In this document: positions 13,094 through 25,161 of the stretch, piece after piece
Position numbering within the stretch: position 1 is the stretch's first letter
How the letters are laid out: the number at the start of each line of letters is the position of its first letter
Assembly: GCF_030272615.1 (NCBI RefSeq)
Contig: NC_081411.1
Coordinates: 823,726,397 to 823,790,396 of the forward strand
Source: Cryptomeria japonica
Taxonomy: Eukaryota; Streptophyta; Pinopsida; Cupressales; Cupressaceae
Length of the DNA stretch: 64,000 bases
Direction: 5' to 3'
Program-made: the position numbers and the translations under genes
Notes under the pieces: model-generated
Seen by the model: only the letters and a program-made list of their open reading frames with translations
The model's database searches: none
What the model was told of the DNA's origin: nothing

Positions 13094-14650
13094 GCTTGCA
13101 TGACTCATGGGTGCAGGAGATTGCAAGTACTATATCGCCTAAGTGCGAGGTTCATCTCCTTCAGGATTCGTAGGGTTGAGTATACCTCCTTCATCCTTAG
13201 AATTTAGATTAGGTGGCCATAAAACTCTTGTCTTGCCTTAGTCATGATCAGGTGAGCATCATGTGTGGTCCGTCGGGTTTCTTTTTCGTTCGGGTTGCGT
13301 GTTGTGTGATTGGTGGACTTTCTTGGGTTGCGTGCCTTGCATGTGGTAGATGGAGTATTTTATCCTAAGTATTTAATTCAATTTAATGTGTTGATTTACG
13401 GATTAGTAATTGAGAAATTTAAAATAGATAGTTTTCTTTTATATGATTAATCGTTAATTTAAGAGATCACTTTATTTATATTTGTAGCAAGCTTAAGTAT
13501 TTAAATTGAATTAATGTGTTCATTTACGCATTAGTAGTTGAGGAATTAAAATAAATAGGTTTCCTTCATGAGATCAGTCATTTATTAAAAAGATCGCTTT
13601 ATTATGTGTAGCGAGTCTAATTTAATATTAATTTTAAGTAACGAATTTAATTAGTTTATGCATTTTAAAAAGGAAGATTTAAAGTCATTTGGAAATAGAA
13701 ATAATTTAACCACTTTTGAATTTTGGAAATGAAAGGGTAAATTTTATTATTTAAAGAAAATCATTTTTAACTTGTAAAGTTGATATAGTGCAAAAGGTTG
13801 ATTTTGGAAATTAATTTAATTTGAATGCTTTACCCTTGTCAATAGTTCGAAATATAATGTTGGCCTAATTAATATTGAGAAATTAAAATTAAGATTGAAT
13901 AAGAGAGAAGTATATTAATTAGAAAATCAAGTTAAAATAATTTAATAGTTGAAAGGAATTATTATTTCTTTTAAAAGGGCTTAAATTTCGAAATTAGAAA
14001 TTAGGTCAAAATTGGTTCCCATTTAACCTAGGTTGAAAAATATTTTTGGGGTTGTTGAATTTTTGGGAAAGAAAAAAAAAGAAATGGGGGATGGAGATTT
14101 GGGGAAAAAGATGGATTTCCACAGTTGTAGATTTGGGGGCTCATCTTCAAACTCTTCCGGAAATGCGATAGAGGTAGGATTCGAATACACCTCTTGTTCC
14201 TTTTTGAATTTTGGGTATACCTCTGAAATTTGTTCTTGAAGATTTCTTGCTCAAAAAAAAAAAACCCCATGATTGTTGTTTAAACATAGGATTCAGTTTT
14301 AAAAAAATATGGTTTGTTCTTGGATCAAAATTTCCTTAATGGATCTGGTGTTTTAAACTTGTTGAGAAAATATTTTCCCAAAATGAGGGTTTGGGTGAAA
14401 TCTAGCAAATAAATGGGTCTGTGATAAAAGGAAGAAATTGGGGGAATTTCGATTTTGGGGTTTTCATTATTCTTATTCAAAGAAAATTATATTTTTTTAC
14501 CTTAAACCGAAACTGTGAATCCTTAAAAAAAAATTGATATAAACAAAAAAAATTAATTAAAAAAAAAATTACATATTGATTGGGGTTTTCGGGGGCGGAG
14601 CCGAAGCTCAACCCGTCCCTCCCCATGGTGCCATCCACAGCCATTTGGCT

Positions 14651-14887
14651 CCACAGAGTGGCGGCCGAGGGGACTGTGACCCCCACGACGGCCGCAACAC
14701 CCCTCCTAGATCCACACAGTGGGGGCCGAAGGGGACTGCGTCCTCCGTGGAGGCCGCAACAACCCCTGGTTCTACTATGTGGAGGCCGAAGGGGCTGCGA
14801 CCCCCACGACGGCCGCAGTAACCCCGGCTCCTCTGTGAGTGGAGGCCAAGGGCTTGCGTCCTCCATGGAGGCCGTAGTTCCCTCTGG
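14651..14887 (+). repeat. GC-rich ~60-bp tandem repeat, four units
   Basis: Four degenerate units of 58-61 bp correspond to the three-unit array in the 5' LTR. The extra first unit lies in the part deleted from the 5' copy. It causes overlapping open frames in several directions that I do not treat as genes. Confidence 0.8.
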
Positions 14888-15021
14888 CCACGGTTAGGGT
14901 TTTGGCCACCCTAAGATTTGTTAATTTTTTTTATCATATTTAAAATTTAAGTTTGATGTTATTTTATTATTTAAATTAAAAAAAATAAAAAATATATAAT
15001 ATAAAAAAAAAAGAGATACAT

Positions 15022-16995
15022 TGTCACGGGGCTAGACCGACTTGCTGCCCAAACAAGATTTTTCCTTCCAAAGGAGGTCCAACCTCATGCGGCACTGGCA
15101 AACCTTACTCACGACTTCCATTGTGGACAAGTCCTTTCTTGCTCCTAGACTACGCCATCCCTTTTCAAGTGTCCACCACCTGACCACATTAACACGCACC
15201 CATGAGGAATAGAAGTGCATGCCAACCCTCTCATGGGTTTCCTTCATCCTGATGCTCCTAGCACTCCCTTCAAGTCCCTGACTCTACTCTAGCACTGTCT
15301 TGTTGCACCGCCCTTGCACCCTTAGTACAAGCTTATAGGTCTCCTCTATGCTTTCATCTTCTTGAGTCCCCCATAAGACCCTGACTACTGACACTAACCC
15401 TTGCCAAAACTCCTTAAGTCCTCTGGCTCCAACTCTGCACAATCCCTGAGCATGCCCAGTACTCCCATAGCATTGGCACCCCATGTTGGCTTCCCTCAGC
15501 TCCTCTGAACCCTCAAGCACCAAACATATCTCATGGGATGACTAGACTCCCTGAGCTAGCTTCTCATTTGTCCATCTCCACACAATGAACACAATACTAG
15601 GGCAATAGATAACTTTATTGTTATGAAGAGACGACCGCTAGCCCGGTCTACAAACAATTCCAACTCTTTCGCTGGTCACTACCCCGAATACTTCCCAAGC
15701 ATCTGATTGCAATTTCCTTCCCCTAGATCAACGTCCACTCTTGAAACACCGATACAGATACCACTGCACCTCGCTCTTGGTGGTAGCTTCTCATATAGAC
15801 CCCTGATCCATGAAGACCCTATCTCCTTCAGAACTCAACCTGGTGCACCATTGACTCTCTCATGAGCTCATGATGGCTTACCCAATACGCAACTCAGAAC
15901 CCCTTCCTGAATGAGGACTCCAAGTCACACTGCTTTGGGCCCCTGGCCTATGCCTACATGGCTTCACTAGTGAACCTGGTTCCCTGTACATCCTATGCAC
16001 AATAACTAGTTCCATGCAAACACCCAGTCTCAGTCTCTCAGACTGACAAAACACCTTGCACTCCTACTTGGGCATCAAGCTCTTTGCTCCATGATCCAAT
16101 CCAATATCCTTGGTCGCTGAACTCTCCTTCAACTTGGCTGTGCTCCCAGAAAAACTCACCTATGGACCACGTCCTCTTTTCAGTCATGCAACTCATCCAT
16201 CTTTGTCACCCTCTTGGACTCGCCTCATGGCTCGGCTCAGCATGAGCACACTTTCAGAACCCAGTCCCTACTACCACACTCGACCCCCACTCTAGGGCCT
16301 TGAGATCCTGGATCTCAATGCAAATCCCACTTCTAGTAACCTAGGTGCATGCTCAGCACATCACTCCACTTGTTCCACAAGACACATGGACTTCTGGCTC
16401 TGCAACTCAACCCACATAGCTTGCCCAACTCTCAAGCTCCAACATTCCGACATAGATAGCCCATTGCATGGCCATCCCCCTTACAAGATCTTGGGTACTC
16501 CATTTCCCCAACTGAGACAATCCATTGGACAATCGTCCTTCTCACAAGAGCCTAGGTACTCCACTTCCCTAGTCCTCAGGTCATAGACAACTCCTTAGGA
16601 GTCATCCCCAACATTGGCTCAGTTACTCCGCTTCACTGAGATAGGGACCATGAGAATGCATCCACCAGTAAACCTCACCATCCAATGATAAGGCGAGGTT
16701 ACTCTACCTCACCCCTAATGTCCATGTAGGACCTCTATCTCCCTGAGACTAGAGGGTAGGGTTACTCTTCTTCACCCCTAGGAGGAGGTGTCTACCACAG
16801 ACCACCTTGGTGCACTCCTGGCACTCGGCTATTCCTTCAACCGACCCCCATATATAAGTTTTTCGTCCAATTCTCACACAATTGTAGCTTGGCATTAACC
16901 ATTTGTCAATCACCACAACTTCCACCTGCTGAGAATAACAAGGGACTTACGACCCCAGAAGCCTATTGATCTCCCCAAGACAACAACCCCTTACA
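15022..16995 (+). mobile_element. Element C: solo LTR inside element B 3' LTR
   Basis: This 1,974-bp insertion is absent from the 5' LTR. It starts TGTCACGGGG and ends CCCCTTACA, so the ends are near-inverted. Flanks are TACAT (15017-15021) and TATAT (16996-17000), a 5-bp target duplication with one change; the empty site in the 5' LTR reads TATAT. It is much richer in C than the host LTR and has a TATA box near its right end. There is no primer site, coding frame or second LTR, so it is best read as a solo LTR left by LTR-LTR recombination. The orientation is set by the TATA position. Confidence 0.82.
16851..16857 (+). promoter_or_regulatory. TATA box of solo LTR C
   Basis: TATATAA follows a C-rich stretch about 140 bp before the right end of the solo LTR, where a U3 promoter is expected. 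Confidence 0.5.
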
Positions 16996-19277
16996 TATAT
17001 AATAATAAAAATATATTATAAGTAATATATTTGTTATTATTAAAGTTTGGCTAAGATTTATATTTTTAGCAAATAATAATTATAAATATATATATATATA
17101 TATAAATAAATTATACATTAATCGTTGGACTCAAAAAAGTAATTATATCTATTGATTTAACAATTGTTGAATGTTGTATTTATTTTAGTTGGTAATTATT
17201 GGGACTCATATTTAGATGCTAATGAGTAAATCGAATGGTGAAATTTGTTTTAAAATGTATGCAAGGGAATCTTAAATTAGCTGGGAAATGATTTTCCCAT
17301 TCCCTTATTCATTTTTAATGTAGTTTTGTTCTTTATAGTAAAGGGTAATGTTTGAGTTGGTAGAAAAGGGGCTAGAGTATTGTTGTAAAACCAACTTGCC
17401 ATTGATGCATATCTAAGGATTAAATAACTTGTTTAGATGCTTAAAATAACATGAGAAAAGACTGTATTACCTGTTAACACTTGTGCATGGATTAATATTT
17501 TTGTAATCGCTATGTCTATAATAATAGCACGTCCTTGATAGGTTCATTGGGTCCCTGTCGTCTGGTTGCTTGTGTCTAGTCATAGTCCATCAAGTCTCTA
17601 TTTAGGGTACCGACAGTTAAGTAACCCTCATATTTGCTTTTAATGTATTCATTAGGATCCGCTTCAAAAGAGATCATTATGTAATTGTCGATTGAGGTGG
17701 TTGTTGTATAGTGGTTGTGTTCGCCTATATGGAAAAGATGTAAAAGACATGAAACTTATGTAATCCTAACTATATTAAATGCCAGAGGGGTCTTGCAGTT
17801 GAGCAGACCCGGAGATGTAGCTCCCTATGGGTGAACTCCGAGATCATATCTGTGTTATGCGATGCTTTTGTTTTCTCCTGTTTCATACTTAGAGCTAGCA
17901 TGTATGGTTGCATTTTGTATGCGAATAATGGGAATTTAATGAAGTTATTTCTTGGATGCATAAATATAGTCATCTTGTTAAATGTAGTAATTAGGGTCGT
18001 AAAAGATTGTAAATATGATTATGGAAAAGTATTTTGTTAATATTAATAAAAAGAAGTAATAATGGAAAGAATCTCACTAGGTTTCAACTATTGGATTAAC
18101 TTGTCATAAAGCTTGTAATTGGAATGTAATGAATGGACAACAAATATTGGAGTAACTGTCACAATATCTAAATTGAATTCTAATGGAAGAACCTCATTTG
18201 GGTGTTTACCTTTTTATCCTAGTAAAAGAACATCGTCTTGTTACTATATTTCTCTAAATTGGATGAATTCATTTAGTATTTACGTTTTATTCTAAACAAA
18301 TAATCCTCACCAAATTAGTTGAATAATTGGATGAACTCAGTTGGTTACCCTCATTATAACCTTAGTAAAAGATCTTCATCATAATAGCTATGATCGAACT
18401 AACATGGGAGAACTCATTTAGTTGTTATTATCTTAATCATAGCAAAAGTATTACTTCATATAAACTTTATTTTAACTAAAATGAGTGAGCTCATTACGTT
18501 ACCTATATCTTAACCCTAACGGATGATCTTCATAGACTATTTACATTTTATCCTCTATAAATGAAACTACGACTTATTAGTTGGTTATGTTTTAAACCAA
18601 ATGAAGGAACCTCACTTTATTGCTTACATTTTTAATCCTTAACAAATGAATATCATCTTACTAACTATATTTTAAGTAAAGGGATGAACTCATGTGGCTA
18701 TATTACATTTTCACCTTAATGAATGAATTTCATCTCTTAGTATTATTTTAACTTCAATGAATGAACTCTTTGGCTATTTACATTTCAACCATCTACAAAT
18801 GAACTTCATTATCTTAGTCGCATTATATCTAAAATGGATGGCTCGTCAAGTTAACCCTACTTAAACCTTAATGGGTGAATTCTTAAGTTAATTATGTTTT
18901 AACTTCATTGAGTGAATATCCTCTTGTTAGCCTCATCTCCAATCATAATAGATGAAACGCTTCCTAAATTCTAAAATGACAATTCATTGAACATAACATA
19001 TCCATGTCTTAAGCATTAACTTGTAATTAAGATATCCAACTTAATTGGATCAAATGACACGAGTTGAGTTAGGTGTAAGGTTCGTAATCACGTTGGGAAA
19101 CTCCTTAGGTTTGTTTAGTCTTCCGCTGTGTTATCTAAGCTTTAGATAACTCCAAATTATCTTAATGTGGTGACTTCTTATTAACACTCTAAATTATTAT
19201 TATAAAAAAAAAATATTTACACTCCATTTGAGTGTTTTTAACTTAAACCCTTTGGGGTTTCCTAGCGGGGCATTACA

Positions 19278-21231
19278 ACACCATATGGTGTTGTAAAGGG
19301 TCGTATGGTGTTCTAAGGGGTCATATGGTGTTCTATGGGGTCATATGGTTTTTTATGTCCCCTTAGGACACTATATGATATCATTAGGGGTCATATTATG
19401 TCCTATGGGGTCATATTGTGTCTTATGACCCCTTAGGACACCACATGGTGTTGTTATGGGTCGTATGGTGTTCTAAGGGGTCATATGGTGTTCTATGACC
19501 CTCTAGGACACCATATTATGTTGTTATGGGCCGTATGGTCTCCTAAGGGGTCATATGGTGTCCTATGACCCCTTAGGACACCATATGGTGTAATTATGTG
19601 TTGTATGGTGTCCTAAGGGGTCATATGGTGTTGTTAGGGGTTGTATGGTGTGCTAAGGGGTCATATGGTGTCCTATGACCCCTTAGGACACAATATGACC
19701 CCTTAGCACACCATACAATGTCCTTAGGGGTCATATGGTGTCCTATGACCCCTTAGGTGTTGTTAGGGGTAATATTATGTCCTAACGGGTTATATGCTAT
19801 CCTATGACCCCTTAGGACACCATATGGTGTCGTTAGGGGTTGTATGGTATGCTAAGGGGTTATATTGTGTTCTAAAGGTTCCTAGGACATCATATAACCC
19901 CTCAGGACACCATATGACCCCTTAGGTATCGTTAGGGGTCATATTGTGTCCTAAGGAGTCATATGGTGTCTCATGACACCATATGATCCCTTAGGACACC
20001 ATATCATGTCGTTATGGGTCTGCTTGTGTTCTAAGGGGTCATATGGTGTTATATGACCCCTTAGGATACAATATGACTCCTTACAAAACTATATTATGTC
20101 GTAAAGGGTGGTATGGTTTTGTAAGGGGTTGTATGGTGTCCTAACCCTTAGAACATTATATGACATTGTTAGGGGTCATATTATGTCCTAAGGGGAATAT
20201 TGTGTGCTAAGGGGTAAAATGGTGTCCTATGACCCCTTAGGTATCATTAGGTGTGATTTTGTGTCCTTAGGCATCATATGGTGTCCTATGACCCCTTAGG
20301 ACACAATATAACCCCTTAGGACACCATATAGTGTCATTAGGAGTCATATGGTGTCCTATGACCCCTTAGGTGTTGTTAGGGGTCATATTGTGTCTTAATG
20401 GGTCATATTGTGTCCTAATGGGTCATATGGTGTCCTATGACCCCTTCGGATACCAAATGGTGTCGTTAGAGGTTGTATGGTGTGCTAAGGTGTCATATTG
20501 TGTCATAAAGGTTCCTAGGACATCATATAACCCCTTAGGACACCATATGACCCCTTAGGTATCATTAGGGGTCATATTGTGTCCTAAGGGGTCATATGGT
20601 GTCGCTTGACATCATATGACCCCTTAGGACACCATATCATGTCGTTATGGGTCTTCTTGTGCTATAAGGGGTCATACGATGTTATATGACCCCTTAGGAT
20701 TCCATATGACCCCTTAGAACACCATATGGTGTAGTAAGTGGTCGTATGGTGTTCTAAGGGGTCATATAGTGTCCTATGACCCCTTAGGACACTATATGTC
20801 CCCTTAGGTGTCGTGATGGGTTGTATTGTGTCCTAATGGGTCATATGGTGTTCTATGACCCCTTAGGACACCATATGACCCCTTGGGACACTATATGGTG
20901 TTATGGGTCGTATGGTGTCTTAAGGGGTCATATGGTGTCCTATGACCCCTTAGAACACCATATGACTCTTTAGGATGCCACATTGTGTCATTAGGGGTCG
21001 TATGGTGCCCTAAGGGGTCACTTGGTGTCTTAGAACCCCTTAGGACACAATATGGTGTCATTAGGGGTCTTATTGTGTCTTAAGGGCTCATATGGTGTTT
21101 TTATGACCCCTTAGGACACCATACAACCCCTTAGGAGACCATGTGGTGTTGTTAGGGGTCATATTGTGTCCTAAGGGGTCATATGATGTTATATGACCCC
21201 TTAGGACACAATATAACCCATTAGGAGACCA
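19278..21231. repeat. Inverted-module satellite, block 3
   Basis: Nearly 2 kb of the same two-orientation module. Variant landmarks repeat within it: TTCCTAGGACATCATATAAC occurs near 19879 and again near 20512, giving a ~630-bp internal period. The first ~250 bp align with the start of block 4 near 22211. The block ends where the purine-rich block begins, at the sequence around 21232. Confidence 0.93.
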
Positions 21232-22203
21232 TATATACTGAGTTTCAAATAAGGAGAGATATAAGGGTGAAGAGAGATGAATATCTAAAGAGAGGGAAAA
21301 GAACTAAAGGACAAGGACATAAATAGAGATATAGATATTAGGGAGTATCAAGTGAGAGGGAAAAAAAATAAAGGACAAGGATGGATAGAAAGAGGTAGAC
21401 ATATCTAGATATTAAAAAGGAGAGAGGATGATAGAGATAAAAAATGAAGATAAAGGGAGAGGGAGATGAATAGATATAGAGAAAGAGAGAGGTAAAGACA
21501 AAGATAAATATATGAAGAGATGGAGAAAAAAGGATAGAGAGGGGTAAAACGAGAGATAAAAAAAGGAAGAGAAATATTGATAGATGGAGAGATATAAATA
21601 GTGCAAGAGAGTGAGAAAGAGAGATAGAGATTATAGATAGGGAGAGAGAGAGAAAGAGGAAGATATAGAGATATATAAAGGCACTATAGAGAAGGATGTG
21701 GGGAGAGAGCCAAATATATATAAAGATGGAGAAAATAAAGAGATAAAGGTAGAGAAAGGGAAAGATACTTCAAGAGGGCGATAGAGGAAGACACAAAGAA
21801 GTAGATTAAACATGTACAGAGGAAAATATATAAAGATAGAGGAACATATAAAAAGAGAGATTGATAGGTAAAGAGATGGAGATGTGAAGATGGAGATAGA
21901 GATAGATATGGATAGAAAGTGATAGAGACAGTAAGATAAATGGAGGGAGAGATGGAGTGAATAAGTGAGATTTAGAGATAATGAAATATAAATATACATG
22001 AAGATAGATTTATAGGGATATAGAGATAGAGGGGACAAGATAGGGAGAGAAAGGAGGTAATAGAGACAAGTAATATATAAGTATAGGTAGGATAAGGTAG
22101 AGGAGGGAGATAAATAGAAAGAAGAGAGATTATTAGAGAGAAATATAGAAATAAGGAGTGACAATGATGGAGTGGGAGAGGGAGAGATATGAATAGATTT
22201 ACA
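21232..22203. repeat. Purine-rich, C-poor block, copy 1
   Basis: This is about 970 bp of degenerate GAGAGA, GATAGA and AAAGAG words. The plus strand has very few C residues. It aligns along its length with 25162-26155. The complementary strand has few stops, giving a Leu/Ser/Tyr-rich open frame that I take as an artefact of composition. The right end joins satellite with a repeated ACAATGATGG (near 22162 and 22201). Confidence 0.9.
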
Positions 22204-22550
22204 ATGATGGTGTTCTATGGGGTCATATGATTTTTAATGACCCTTTAGGACACTATATGACATCGTTAGGGGCCATATTATGTCCTAAGGGGTCATATTG
22301 TGTCTAATGACCCCTTAGGACACCACATGGTGTCGTTATGGGTCATATGATGTTCTAAGGGGTCATATGGTGTTCTATGACCCTCTAGGACACCATATTA
22401 TGTTGTTATGGGTCGTATGGTCTCCTAAGGGGTCATATGGTGTCCTATGACCCCTTAGGACACCATATGGTGTCATTAGGGGTTGTATGGTGTTCTAAGT
22501 GGTCATATGGTGTCCTATGATCCCTTAGGACACAATATGACCCCTTAGTA
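22204..22550. repeat. Inverted-module satellite, block 4
   Basis: Satellite of the same family, alignable to the part of block 3 starting near 19330. It ends at TAGTA (22546-22550), the target duplication of solo LTR D. Confidence 0.92.
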
Positions 22551-23338
22551 TGTTAGGATTCCCAAAGATACTGAGATGGGGGGTGAATCAGTATCTAACC
22601 GGTATGTGAATTTTCTGAACTTATTATATGAAAAGCATGCCAAAAATGTGTATCGGTAAACCAAAATTAATGCAACAATTAAGAACAATAAGCACAACAT
22701 GAAAGAAACACCATAACATAGTAATTTTAACGAGGAAACCTAGTGTGGGGAAAACCTCAATGGGATTTGTGACCCACAATATTCACTTACTGGCCAATAA
22801 GAGAATATTACTGATATAATAGGGGCCTGCACATGCAGGAAGGCCAAGTGCCTAGAGCTCACTTCTCAGTTACAAAAGAAGTCACACTGACTTACAAAAA
22901 TGAATTATACAAATCCAATATCATGTATTGCTTCATATCAGCATCTACTATGCCAGGTTCAGTACCGGTTTAAGTTCTGTAATATTCATAAACCCTTATC
23001 CAAAATTTGCCTTACAATTCGCATATTAGGTCTGCATTAATCCTTCCATATTCACTACTCCTAAATGATCTACAATGATCTCATACTTATATGAGTCATA
23101 TTACAATCTGCCAAGTCAGCTTACAAAAGGTTTTTATAATTAAATACAAAAAACATTTATACAAAATTCCTATTGGCCATGGTGCCTGTAATCTTTCTTT
23201 TTGGTGTTGGTGAACTGTATGTCGCTGTTGAGTCTACCGGTGTTGGTGCTTGCTAGTATCATATGATTGTAAGGTTTCCATCAATGATAATACCTTCAAT
23301 CACCTACAATTTCTCATTGGAGTGTGCGTTTGCCAACA
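22551..23338 (-). mobile_element. Element D: copia-type solo LTR in satellite
   Basis: A 788-bp insertion flanked by TAGTA on both sides (22546-22550 and 23339-23343). Read on the minus strand it starts TGTTGGCAAACG and ends with a C-rich stretch and CCTAACA, as do the copia LTRs at 38313, 39710 and 54927. It also shares their run of text around the leader region. No interior or second LTR is present, so this is a solo LTR. Confidence 0.9.
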
Positions 23339-25161
23339 TAGTACACCATACAATGTCATTAGGGGTCATATGGTGTCTTATGACCCCTTAGGATATAATA
23401 TGACTCCTTAGGTGTTGTTAGGGGTCATATTATGTCCTAACGGGTTATATGGTGCCTGAAAACCCCTTAAGACACCATATGGTGTCATTAGGGGTTGTAT
23501 GGTGTGCTATGGGGTCATATTGTGTCCTAAGGGTTCCTAGGATATCATATAACCCCTTAGGACACCATATGATCCCTTAGGTATCATTAGGGGTCATATT
23601 GTTTTGTAAGGGGTCATATGGTGTCTCATGACACCATATGACCCCTTAAGACACCATATCATGTCGTTATGGGTCTTCATGTGTTCTAAGGGGTCATATG
23701 GTGTTATATGACCCCTTAGGATACCATATGACCCCTTAGGACACCATATGGTGTCATAAAGGGTGGTATGATGTCATATGGTGTCCTAAGGGGTCATATG
23801 GTGTCCTATGACCCATTGGGATGCTATATGACGTTGTTAGGGGTCATATTATGTCCTAAGGGGTAATATTGTGTCTTATGACCCCTTAAGACACTAGATG
23901 GCATCGTTATGGGTCGTATGGTGTTCTATGACCCTCTAGGATACCATATTATGTTGTTATGGGTCATATGGTCTCCTAAAGGGTCATATGGAGTCCTATG
24001 ACCCCTTAGGACACCATATAGTATTAGTATGCATCGTATGGTGTCCTAAGGGGTCATATGGTGTTCTATGACCTTTTAGGACACCATATGGTGTCATTAA
24101 GGGTCGTATGGTGTGCTAAGGGGTCATATAGTGTCATATGACCCCTTAGAACACCATATGACCCTTTAGGTATTGTTAGGTATCAATTTGTGTTGTTACA
24201 GGCCATATGTTTTCCTATGAACCCTTAGGACACAATATGACCCCTTAAGACACCATATAGTGTTGTTAGGGGTCATATTGTGTCCTATGACCCCTTAGGA
24301 CACAATATGACCCCTTAGGTGTTGTTAGGGGTCATATTATGTCCTAAAAGGTCATATGGTGTCCTACAACCCCTTAAGACACTATATGGTGTCATCAGGG
24401 GTTGTATGGTGTGCTAAGGGGTCATATTATGTCCTAAAGGTTCCTAAGACATCATATAACCCCTTAGGACACCCTATGACCCCTTAGGTATCGTTAGGGG
24501 TTATATTGTGTCCTAAGGGGTCATATGGTGTCTCCTGACACCATATGACCCCTAAGGACACCATATCATGTTGTTATGGGTCTTCTTGTGTTATAAGGGG
24601 TCATATGGTGCTATATGACACCTTAGGATACCATATGAACCCTTAAGACACCATATGGTGTCGTAAGGGATGGTATGGTGTTATAAGGGGTCATATGGTG
24701 TCCTATGACCCCTTATGACACTGTATGACCCCTTAGGCGTCGTCATGGGTCGTATTGTGTCCTACTGGGTCATATGATGTTCTTTGACCCCTTAAGACAC
24801 CAAATGACCCCTTGGGACACTATATGGTGCTATGGGTCGTATGGTGTCCTAAGGGGTCATATGGACACCATATGACCCCTTAAGACACCATATGACCCTT
24901 TAGGATGCCACATTGTGTCATTACGCATTGTATAGTGTCCTAAAGGGTCATTTGGTGTCTTATAACCCCTTAGGACACCATATGGTGTCATTAGGGGTCT
25001 TATTATGTCTTAAGGGGTCATATAATGTTTTATGACCCCTTATGACACCATATGACCCCTTAGGAGACCATATGGTGTTGTTAGGGGTCATATTGTGTCA
25101 TAAGGGGTCATATGATATTATATGACCCCTTAGGACATGATATAACCCCTTAGGAGACCAT
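23339..25161. repeat. Inverted-module satellite, block 5
   Basis: Continuation of the array after solo LTR D. The landmark TTCCTAG recurs at about 23534 and 24441, and the phrase GTTATGGGTCTTC at about 23667 and 24573, so a ~907-bp internal period is visible. The block runs into the second purine-rich block at the same junction text as block 3. Confidence 0.93.

Larger units (their letters stand above)
4674..19277 (+). mobile_element. Element B: non-coding LARD-type LTR retrotransposon
   Basis: This is a very large element with LTRs of 4,368 bp (5') and about 4.46 kb (3', after removing an inserted solo LTR). The LTRs begin TGTAATGCCCC and end GGGGCATTACA, an 11-bp perfect terminal inverted repeat. 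The target duplication is ACACC on both sides (4669-4673 and 19278-19282). A Met-initiator primer site and a G-rich polypurine tract bound a 3.8-kb interior with no gag or pol motif in any frame. Large retrotransposon derivatives (LARDs) of grasses share this layout of LTRs over 4 kb and a ~3.5-kb non-coding interior. Such elements need a coding partner for reverse transcription and integration. Plus orientation is set by the order of primer site and polypurine tract. Confidence 0.9.
12838..19277 (+). repeat. Element B 3' LTR, split by a solo LTR
   Basis: This is the second LTR copy, TGTAATGCCCC to GGGGCATTACA, interrupted at 15022-16995 by solo LTR C. It keeps about 130 bp next to the GC-rich repeat that the 5' LTR has lost. 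A TA microsatellite near 13063-13082 is longer than in the 5' copy. Confidence 0.9.

Noticed and set aside
14576-14897. Overlapping open frames over the GC-rich tandem repeat
   Set aside because: They follow from high GC and a period near 60 bp, occur in several frames and both strands, and match no known protein.
15022-16995. Possible genes in solo LTR C
   Set aside because: Frames are under 85 codons, without motifs, in a C-rich LTR.
5853-18040. Short plus frames found in both LTRs of element B (near 5853/14033, 7598/17831, 4795/12959)
   Set aside because: The LTRs are recent copies of one sequence, so shared frames are expected. No domain, and lengths are under 85 codons.
20370-20558. 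Open frame in satellite
   Set aside because: A reading of the repeat module only.
1-25161. CRISPR-like array
   Set aside because: Units are degenerate, occur in both orientations and lack unique spacers, in a eukaryotic context.
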